DNA of 33,640 nt, from assembly GCF_001553785.1 (NCBI RefSeq), contig NZ_LOJP01000001.1:2006958-2040597 (forward strand), in the 5' to 3' direction. The notes beneath the pieces are model-generated. The model saw nothing but the letters and a program-made list of their open reading frames with translations. It made no database searches and had not been told where the DNA came from. The translations under genes were made by a program, and so were the position numbers. Of the stretch, positions 25,232 through 31,215 are shown piece after piece. Position 1 is the first letter of the stretch, and every line of letters begins with the position of its first letter. Origin of the DNA: Actinoplanes sp. TFC3. Its GTDB lineage: Bacteria; Actinomycetota; Actinomycetes; Mycobacteriales; Micromonosporaceae.

Positions 25232-27025
25232 GTGACCACGAGGGCCAGCCAGGACGTGCTGGGCCGGGGCTTACGTGTGCTCGGCCGCGCCATTCGGACC
25301 GAGCCCCGGCTCTTCACCATCGGCACCGTCGGCAGCAGCCTGTTCGGCCTGCTGGTGATCGCCAACTCGTACGTCGTCGGCGCGGTCATCGGCCACGTCG
25401 TCGTGCCCGCGTTCACCGAGCACCGGGCCGGCACGCGCGAGCTGGCGCTGATCGCCGCGACGTTCATCGGCATCTCGGTGCTGCGCGTGGTCAGCATCTT
25501 CGGTCGCCGGCTCGGGGCCGGGTTCATGCAGTTCCGGTTGCAGGCGCGCTATCGCAGCGCGGTGACCCGGCGATACCTGGCGTTGCCGCCGGCGTGGCAT
25601 TCCCGGCATGCCACCGGGACGTTGCTGTCGAATGCCAACTCAGATGTCGAGGCTGCGTTCGTACCCATCGCGCCTCTGCCCTTTGCGGTTGGCACCATCG
25701 TCATGATCCTGGCCGCGGTGATCTCGCTGTTCGTCACCGACTGGGTGCTCGCGCTTGTCGGGCTGTGCCTGTTCCCGGCGCTGTTCGGGCTCAACTACGT
25801 CTACTCGCGCCGCATGTCACCGCGGCAGATCCGCGCGCAGCAGCTACGCGGCAAGGTCAGCGCGGTGGCCCACGAGAGCTTCGACGGCGCGCTGGTGGTC
25901 AAGACCATGGGCCGCGAGGCCGACGAGTCGCGGCGCTTCCGGGTGCACGTCAGCGAGCTGCGGGACGCGCTGATCTCGGTCGGGCGGCTGCGGGGGCTGT
26001 TCGATCCGCTGATGGACGCGCTGCCCAGCATCGGCACCCTGGCCGTGTTGCTGCTCGGTGCGTGGCGGCTGCAGTCCGGCGCGATCAGCGTGGCCGAGCT
26101 GGTCAGCGTCGCCTTCCTGTTCACCGTGCTGGCCTTCCCGGTGCGCGCGATCGGCTGGGTGGTCGCCGAACTGCCGCGCAGCGTGGCCGGATGGGAGCGG
26201 GTGCAGGCCGTGCTGGGCGCGGGGGGCGATCTGGCGTACGGCTCGGCCACCACCCCGGGGACCGGTCCGGCGGCGTTGAGCTTCGAGCAGGTGACTTTCT
26301 CGTACGCCGGAAGCGCTGACGTTCTGCACGACATCTCCTTCACCGTGCCGGCCGGCAAGACCGTCGCGCTGGTGGGCGCCACCGGTTCGGGCAAGAGCAC
26401 CATCGCCTCGCTGGCCGTCCGCCTCGTCGACCCGGACAGCGGCACGGTGAGCGTCAACGGCGTCCCGCTGCCCGACTTGAGCAGCGCGGCGCTGGCGGGC
26501 ACCGCGGCGCTCGTACCCCAGGTGCCTTTCGTCTTCGATGACACGGTACGAGGCAATGTGACGCTCGACCGCGACGGCGTGGCCGACGCGGCGGCGTGGG
26601 CGGCGCTGCGCCAGGCCCAGGCCGAGGGGTTCGTCGCCGGTCTGCCCGAGGGCCTGGACACCGCCGTCGGCGAGCGCGGCACCTCGCTGTCGGGCGGTCA
26701 GCGGCAACGCCTCACGCTGGCCCGCGCCCTGGCCGGTCAGCCGCGGCTGCTGGTGCTCGACGACGCGACCAGCGCGGTGGACCCCCGCGTCGAGGCGGCC
26801 ATCCTGGCCTCGCTGCGCGGCTCCGACGCCGGCGCCTCGATCCTCGTGGTGGCCTACCGGCGGGCCACCATCGCCCTGGCCGACGAGGTCGTCTACCTCG
26901 AGGACGGCAAGGCCGTGGCCACCGGCACCCACGCCGAGCTGATGGCCGCCGAACCGGGCTACTTCGGGCTGGTCACCGCCTACGAACGAGATGAGCAGGA
27001 CGAACATGACCACAGCCGTCGTTGA
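25232..27025 (+). CDS. ABC exporter half-transporter, degenerate-site subunit
   Basis: The 597-residue protein is a membrane domain of about six helices (residues 25-320) fused to an ATPase domain. Walker A is GATGSGKST (382-390), the Q-loop Gln is at 430, and the signature LSGGQ at 486-490. Walker B reads LLVLDD, with Asp511 where the catalytic Glu should be, and the switch histidine is Tyr542. Such changes are typical of the subunit contributing the non-hydrolysing site in a heterodimeric exporter. Its intact LSGGQ would complete the partner's active site. GTG at 25232 starts it; the next gene overlaps it by 20 bp, so the two form one operon. The substrate is unknown (drug, lipid or peptide). 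Confidence 0.92.
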   Translation: MTTRASQDVLGRGLRVLGRAIRTEPRLFTIGTVGSSLFGLLVIANSYVVGAVIGHVVVPAFTEHRAGTRELALIAATFIGISVLRVVSIFGRRLGAGFMQFRLQARYRSAVTRRYLALPPAWHSRHATGTLLSNANSDVEAAFVPIAPLPFAVGTIVMILAAVISLFVTDWVLALVGLCLFPALFGLNYVYSRRMSPRQIRAQQLRGKVSAVAHESFDGALVVKTMGREADESRRFRVHVSELRDALISVGRLRGLFDPLMDALPSIGTLAVLLLGAWRLQSGAISVAELVSVAFLFTVLAFPVRAIGWVVAELPRSVAGWERVQAVLGAGGDLAYGSATTPGTGPAALSFEQVTFSYAGSADVLHDISFTVPAGKTVALVGATGSGKSTIASLAVRLVDPDSGTVSVNGVPLPDLSSAALAGTAALVPQVPFVFDDTVRGNVTLDRDGVADAAAWAALRQAQAEGFVAGLPEGLDTAVGERGTSLSGGQRQRLTLARALAGQPRLLVLDDATSAVDPRVEAAILASLRGSDAGASILVVAYRRATIALADEVVYLEDGKAVATGTHAELMAAEPGYFGLVTAYERDEQDEHDHSRR

Positions 27026-28778
27026 GGAAGGCACCTTCGCCACCGTGCGGCGCGGGGTGGCACTCTCACCGGAGTTGCGTCCCGGGCTGGCCGGCACCCT
27101 GGTGCTGGCCTTCGTGTCGATGGCCGGGCGCGTCGCGGTGCCGATTGCCATCCAGCAGGGCATCGACCGGGGCATCCGCGCCGCGGGCGGGCCCGATCTG
27201 GGCGTGATAACGGTGATCGTCGGCATCACGCTGGCGGTGCTCGCGATCTCCACCACCTGCGGTTACTGGATGACCCGGCGGCTGTTCACGGTCAGCGAGA
27301 CGGCCCTGGCAGCGTTGCGCTCCCGGACGTTCCGGCACGTCCACGACCTGTCGATGCTGCACCAGCAGTCCGAGCGCCGCGGCTCGCTGGTCTCGCGGGT
27401 CACCGGCGACGTCGACCAGATCACCCAGTTCCTGCAGACCGGCGGCGTGCAACTGCTGATGACCAGCGGGCAGGTCGTGGTCACCACGATCGTCATGCTC
27501 GTCTACTCGTGGCAGCTCACGCTGGTGGTCTTCGCCGCGTTCGTGCCCGCCGTGATCGTGATCCGGCTGTTCCAGAAGCGCCTCGCCGCCGTCTACCGGG
27601 TCGTGCGCGAGCGCACCGGCGTCATGCTCGGCGCGGTTGCCGAAAGCGTCGTCGGTGCCACGGTCATCCGCGCGTACGGGGTGGCCGGGCGCACCGGTAA
27701 GCGCCTCGACACCTCGATCGACAACCTGCGGGTGGCGCAGCAACGCGCGTTGCGTACCAGCGTCACCAGCTTCTCCACCGGGGAGATCGCCGCCGGGGTC
27801 GCGCTGGCCGCCGTCGTGGTCGTCGGCGTGCTGCTCGGCGTGGACGGTGGCCTGAGTGTCGGCAAGCTGACCGCGTTCCTGTTCCTGGTGACACTGTTCA
27901 TCCAGCCCGTGCAGATCGCCACCGAGGTCCTCAACGAGGCGCAGAACGCGGTGGCCGGCTGGCGGCGGGTGCTCGACGTGCTCGACATCGAGCCCGACGT
28001 GGCCGACCCCGACCTGGACGGCGTGGGCCTGCCACCCGGCCCGCTGTCGGTGCGCTTCGCCGACGTCTCCTACCGCTACCCGGGCGGCCCGGTGGTGCTG
28101 TCCGACGTGGACCTGGAGATCCCGGCCCGCACCAAGGTCGCGGTGGTCGGCGAGACCGGCAGCGGCAAAACCACCTTCGCCAAGCTGCTCACCCGGCTGA
28201 TGGACCCGGCCGGCGGCGAGGTGCTGCTCGGCGGCACCCCGCTGACCACTGTGCGCTTCGACTCGCTGCGCTCCCGGGTGGTCATGGTCCCGCAGGACGG
28301 CTTCCTGTTCGACGCCACGGTCGCCGAGAACATCCGCTTCGCGCGGCCCGAGCTCACCGACGACGAGCTCGAACTCGCCTTCCACGAACTGGGCCTGGCC
28401 GATTGGCTCTCCGGTCTGCCGCAGCGGCTCGACACGCCGGTGGGGGAGCGCGGGGAGGCGCTCAGCGTGGGCGAGCGCCAGCTGGTCGCGTTGATCCGGG
28501 CGTACGTCGCGGACCCCGACCTGCTCGTTCTGGACGAGGCGACGAGCGCTGTCGATCCCGCTACCGAGGTACGTCTGCAGCACGCGCTCGATGCCGTGAC
28601 GCGCGGCCGGACCACCGTGGCGATCGCGCACCGCTTGTCCACCGCCGAGTCCGCCGACGAGGTGATCGTGGTGGACGCGGGCCGGGTCGTGCAGCGCGGC
28701 CCGCACGCCGAACTGGTCGCCCAGGAAGACTCGATCTACGCCAACCTGTACGCCAGCTGGCTGGAGCAGACCCGCTGA
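27006..28778 (+). CDS. ABC exporter half-transporter, catalytic-site subunit
   Basis: This 590-residue partner of the preceding gene has a six-helix membrane domain followed by an ATPase domain aligned residue for residue with it: Walker A GETGSGKTT (382-390), Gln430, signature at 486-490, Walker B LLVLDE with Glu511, and switch His542 (AHRLST). The catalytic residues are canonical, but the signature reads LSVGE instead of LSGGQ. In a heterodimer that defect falls in the same composite site as the partner's Asp511 and Tyr542. ATG at 27006 is chosen; an in-frame ATG at 26991 would add five residues. A strong hairpin follows the stop. Confidence 0.93.
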   Translation: MTTAVVEEGTFATVRRGVALSPELRPGLAGTLVLAFVSMAGRVAVPIAIQQGIDRGIRAAGGPDLGVITVIVGITLAVLAISTTCGYWMTRRLFTVSETALAALRSRTFRHVHDLSMLHQQSERRGSLVSRVTGDVDQITQFLQTGGVQLLMTSGQVVVTTIVMLVYSWQLTLVVFAAFVPAVIVIRLFQKRLAAVYRVVRERTGVMLGAVAESVVGATVIRAYGVAGRTGKRLDTSIDNLRVAQQRALRTSVTSFSTGEIAAGVALAAVVVVGVLLGVDGGLSVGKLTAFLFLVTLFIQPVQIATEVLNEAQNAVAGWRRVLDVLDIEPDVADPDLDGVGLPPGPLSVRFADVSYRYPGGPVVLSDVDLEIPARTKVAVVGETGSGKTTFAKLLTRLMDPAGGEVLLGGTPLTTVRFDSLRSRVVMVPQDGFLFDATVAENIRFARPELTDDELELAFHELGLADWLSGLPQRLDTPVGERGEALSVGERQLVALIRAYVADPDLLVLDEATSAVDPATEVRLQHALDAVTRGRTTVAIAHRLSTAESADEVIVVDAGRVVQRGPHAELVAQEDSIYANLYASWLEQTR

Positions 28779-28780
28779 GA

Positions 28781-28810
28781 AGGCTCTGACACGCCGTTGT
28801 GTCAGAGCCT
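28781..28810. terminator. Hairpin between the ABC operon and rpsD
   Basis: AGGCTCTGACAC and GTGTCAGAGCCT are perfect 12-bp arms around a 6-nt loop, starting 2 nt after the ABC stop. There is no T-tract on either strand, but its position between convergent genes suggests a bidirectional terminator or RNA-stabilising stem. Confidence 0.7.
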
Positions 28811-28812
28811 GG

Positions 28813-28866
28813 CCTCACTCAGCGCGCGCAGAACGCGACCCTCACTCAGCGCGCGTAGAACTCGAC
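28813..28866. repeat. 27-bp tandem duplication covering the rpsD stop
   Basis: 28813-28839 and 28840-28866 are head-to-tail copies differing at two positions. The copy nearer rpsD contains its last codons and TGA; the other is a duplicate of the same nine-codon segment just past the stop, with its own in-frame TGA. Confidence 0.8.
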
Positions 28867-29454
28867 CACGAGCTGCTCGTCGCAGATCACGGGAACTTCG
28901 GAGCGCAGCGGCTTGCGGATGACGGTCGTGCGCAGATCCTCGATCACCGTTGACAGGTACGGCGCGGTCGGTCCGTCGAGGTGCGCACCCGCGGCGGCCA
29001 CCTGGAACGGTGGCTTCTGCCGGCTGCTCTCGCGGACCTCGACGACCTGGCCGGGCTTGAGCCGGTAGGACGGGCGGTCCACCTTTTTGCCGTCCACAGT
29101 GAAGTGACCGTGCGCGACGAGCTGGCGGGCCTGGTAGATCGTGCGGGCCAGCCCGGAGCGCTGCACGGTGGCGTCGAGACGGCTTTCCAGGTACGCGACC
29201 AGGTTCTCGCCGGTCTTGCCCTCTTTGCGGTGCGCCTCGTCGTACGCCGCCCGCATCTGCGACTCGCTGATGTTGTACTGGTGGCGCAGTCGCTGCTTCT
29301 CCAGCAGCCGGACCTGGTAGTCCGAGGACTTGCGCCGGCCGCGTCCGTGCACGCCGGGCGGGAATGGGCGCCGCTCGAAGTACTTGACGCACTTACGGGT
29401 GAGAGGGATGCCGAGAGCCCGCGACAGCCGGGCCTTGGGTCGGGAGTTGTTCAC
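28846..29454 (-). CDS. rpsD: 30S ribosomal protein S4, stand-alone, zinc-free type
   Basis: The 202-residue protein organises 16S rRNA early in small-subunit assembly. The N-terminal region (FPPGVHGRGRR, SSDYQVRLLEKQRLRHQY) and the S4 RNA-binding domain (LARTIYQARQLVAHGHFTVD, about residues 102-121) are complete; the C-terminus is VICDEQLVVEFYAR. Only one cysteine is present in the N-terminal part (RKCVKYF), so the four-Cys zinc site of zinc-binding S4 is absent. It closely resembles the S4 encoded alone in Streptomyces rather than in the rpsM-rpsK-rpoA cluster. GTG at 29454 is the start: GGAGG at 29469-29473 is 14 nt away, rather far. The promoter region carries two iron boxes shared with the divergent DUF2470 gene. 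Confidence 0.95.
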   Translation of the reverse strand: MNNSRPKARLSRALGIPLTRKCVKYFERRPFPPGVHGRGRRKSSDYQVRLLEKQRLRHQYNISESQMRAAYDEAHRKEGKTGENLVAYLESRLDATVQRSGLARTIYQARQLVAHGHFTVDGKKVDRPSYRLKPGQVVEVRESSRQKPPFQVAAAGAHLDGPTAPYLSTVIEDLRTTVIRKPLRSEVPVICDEQLVVEFYAR

Positions 29455-29484
29455 GGGCGATCTTCATTCCTCCGGGACAGGTGT

Positions 29485-29523
29485 TACGGTTAGCCTCGCC
29501 TTACTAAGGTAAGGCTAACCGAT
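29485..29523. promoter_or_regulatory. Two adjacent iron boxes (DtxR/IdeR/DmdR type)
   Basis: Compared with TWAGGTWAGSCTWACCTWA, 29505-29523 (TAAGGTAAGGCTAACCGAT) matches 17 of 19 positions and 29485-29503 (TACGGTTAGCCTCGCCTTA) about 16 of 19. They abut with one base between, lie 31 nt from the rpsD start and 17 nt from the DUF2470 start, and would cover a plausible -10 (TAAGGT, 29505-29510) for the plus-strand gene. Confidence 0.75.
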
Positions 29524-29540
29524 GCCCGGAGGATCGTGAC

Positions 29541-30281
29541 ATGCAGCCCACTCATGCCGAGGTCGCGCGAACGCTCGCGGCTGGCCACCTGCCCGCCACC
29601 GCGCACATCGCCTGCCGCCCGGGCCCGCACCCGGTCCGGCACGTGACCGACGCCCAGGGCCGGGTGCTGCTGCTCTCGCCCGCCGGCGGTTCGGTGGCGG
29701 CCGCGCTGCGCCCCGGCCCCGACGTCGACGACACCGCACTGGTCCTCGACATCGCCGACGTACCGCCGGTTAGCGGCGCGCCGTCGCTGGGCCGGATCTG
29801 GATCGCCGGCTGGGCCACCCGCCTGGAGGGGGCCGAGGCGCGCCAGGCGGCCCTCGACTACGCCGAGACCGACGCCACCTCCGACCTGCTCGACATCGAG
29901 GACGGTCAGGTCATCCACCGCATGGACGTGGCCGAGATCCGCTACGAACGCAACGGCGTGCTGGTCGACGTGGACCCCGACGACTACGCCGAGGCCACCC
30001 CGGACCCGCTGCGCAGCATCGAGTTCGACCTGATCGCCGACCTGTCCGACCACCACGTCACCGAGATGTCGGACTACGTACGCCGCCAGCTCGGCCCGGC
30101 CGCCCGCCCCGGCGACGACCCGCGCGTGGTGCGCCTCGACCGCTACGGCTTCATGGTGCGCCTGGGCAAGCGGCTGGCCCGGCTGGCCTTCCCCCGGCCG
30201 GTGACCGACCGCCACGACCTGGCCCACCTGCTGCACCCGGTGCTCTGCCACCGCTGCGCCCACCAGGAGGAAGCTGCCTGA
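29541..30281 (+). CDS. DUF2470 / HugZ-like protein, probably iron-regulated
   Basis: The 246-residue protein has an N-terminal split-barrel-like half (ATAHIACRPG, VLLLSPAGGSV, SLGRIWIAGWATRL) and a C-terminal DUF2470 domain. The latter has the family pattern EFDLIADLSDHHVTEMSDYV, then RLDRYGFMVRL, RLAFPRPVTDRHDLAHLL and a C-terminal CHRCAH. Related HugZ proteins degrade haem to release iron; whether this one does is inference. ATG at 29541 is preceded by GGAGG (29528-29532). The iron boxes directly upstream predict repression when iron is plentiful, which fits a role in iron salvage. Its last 139 bp are antisense to the run-on end of the TetR gene. Confidence 0.85.
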   Translation: MQPTHAEVARTLAAGHLPATAHIACRPGPHPVRHVTDAQGRVLLLSPAGGSVAAALRPGPDVDDTALVLDIADVPPVSGAPSLGRIWIAGWATRLEGAEARQAALDYAETDATSDLLDIEDGQVIHRMDVAEIRYERNGVLVDVDPDDYAEATPDPLRSIEFDLIADLSDHHVTEMSDYVRRQLGPAARPGDDPRVVRLDRYGFMVRLGKRLARLAFPRPVTDRHDLAHLLHPVLCHRCAHQEEAA

Positions 30282-30883
30282 GTCGTGCCGGGGAGGTCTC
30301 CGGTCAGGTAGCGCTGCACGTTCGGACCGATGGTCGCGGCGAGCTGCTCGGCCGGAGCGGAAGCGATGGGCTCGACCTTGAGGTCGTAGCGGACCACCGC
30401 CAGCCCGGCAATCTGCGTCGCCACCAGCGCCAAACGGATCGGCGCCTCCTGCTCGTCGATGCCAATCGCCGTAACGGCGCGCCGCAGGATTTGCGTGACC
30501 ACGAATTCGCGCATCAGCCGGGCGGTCCATTCGTTGCTCATCGCCGAGCGCAGCATCGCCACCGCCACCGTTCCGTTCGGTGAATCCCACACGCTCAGCA
30601 CCAGGCGCACCAACCGGATGCCCGCTTCTTCGCTGGGTCCCTGCGACGCCTGCGGAATCAGTTCCGTGGGGTCGATCGGCACGTTCATGCACGCCAGGAA
30701 AAGCTTCTCCTTGGTGCCGAAATAATGGTAAATCAGCGCGGGATCAACCTCGGCCTGCGCGGCGATGGTGCGGATCGACGCCTTGTCATAACCCCGTTCC
30801 GCGAAAGCCGTGCGGGCAGCCTCCAGGATCGATTGCTTGGTGTCCTGGTTCCCGGGTCGCCGTCCGCTGCGCCGTACCAACAA
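30143..30883 (-). CDS. TetR/AcrR-family regulator with abnormal C-terminal run-on
   Basis: The 246-residue reading has a normal TetR helix-turn-helix (residues about 37-60, SIRTIAAQAEVDPALIYHYF). Its ligand domain has WDSPNGTVAVAMLRSAMSNE and ARLMREFVV, of the type that controls ABC-2 efflux pumps. A usual TetR would end near residue 197 (RYLTGDLPG). Here about 46 more residues follow, rich in Trp, Arg and Ser, lying antisense to the DUF2470 gene; a lost stop or indel is likely. The start is TTG at 30883 with AGGAG 5 nt upstream; a second TTG follows directly. The wreck of an ABC-2 permease gene ends 16 nt upstream on the same strand, so the regulator has probably lost its target. Confidence 0.8.
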   Translation of the reverse strand: MLVRRSGRRPGNQDTKQSILEAARTAFAERGYDKASIRTIAAQAEVDPALIYHYFGTKEKLFLACMNVPIDPTELIPQASQGPSEEAGIRLVRLVLSVWDSPNGTVAVAMLRSAMSNEWTARLMREFVVTQILRRAVTAIGIDEQEAPIRLALVATQIAGLAVVRYDLKVEPIASAPAEQLAATIGPNVQRYLTGDLPGTTQAASSWWAQRWQSTGCSRWARSWRSVTGRGKASRASRLPRRTMKP

Positions 30884-30899
30884 AGCTCCTCGAACGTTT

Positions 30900-31172
30900 T
30901 CACGTGGTCCTTCGCCGTAGCGTAGCCGCGGCCAGCATTACGGCAATCAGCACAACTGAAGAAATGCTGCCCGGAGTGCCGAGCCCGAGCGCCAGCCCAT
31001 AGCCGAACAACAGGGTCCACCGTGCTCAGTGGTGTGGTGAGCAGGCGTTCCAGGGTGCCGCTGGTTCGTTCGCGCAGCATGGCGATGCTGGTAACCAGGA
31101 ACATGGTGACGAACGGGAAAACCCGAGCATGAGCAGGGCCACTCGATCAAAGGCGATCGCCCTGTCGTACCT
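30900..31172 (-). pseudogene. Remnant of an ABC-2 type efflux permease gene
   Basis: Reading the minus strand from 31172, one frame gives RYDRAIAFDRVALLMLG. After a one-base loss near 31120, the next frame gives VFPFVTMFLVTSIAMLRERT then SGTLERLLTTPLSTVD. After a one-base gain near 31014, the first frame resumes as LLFGYGLALGL and then jumps to SSVVLIAVMLAAATLRRRTT and a stop at 30900-30902. Joined, this follows the ABC-2 permease family (FPFVTMFLVTS, RERTSGTLERL, LLFGYGLA, ending AAATLRRRT). The N-terminal half and most of the C-terminal membrane region are missing. The ATPase gene normally paired with it is absent. It is clearly non-functional. Confidence 0.85.
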
Positions 31173-31173
31173 G

Positions 31174-31207
31174 AAATAAAGAAGAGGGGCCGCGTCGCCA
31201 CGGCCCC
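31174..31207 (-). terminator. Intrinsic terminator of the Pro/Ser-rich protein gene
   Basis: On the minus strand GGGGCCG (31201-31207), an 8-nt loop and CGGCCCC (31186-31192) are followed by the T-rich TCTTCTTTATTT. It lies 8 nt after the stop codon of the gene at 31216. Confidence 0.8.
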
Positions 31208-31215
31208 GTCAATCC

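Noticed and set aside
25844..28706. Two long minus-strand frames across the ABC genes
   Set aside because: Both are compositional shadows; the plus strand carries two full half-transporters.
30733..31104. Minus-strand frame beginning MFLVTSIAMLRERT considered as a gene
   Set aside because: Only its first ~35 residues are family-like; the rest is out of frame. It is one block of the permease pseudogene.
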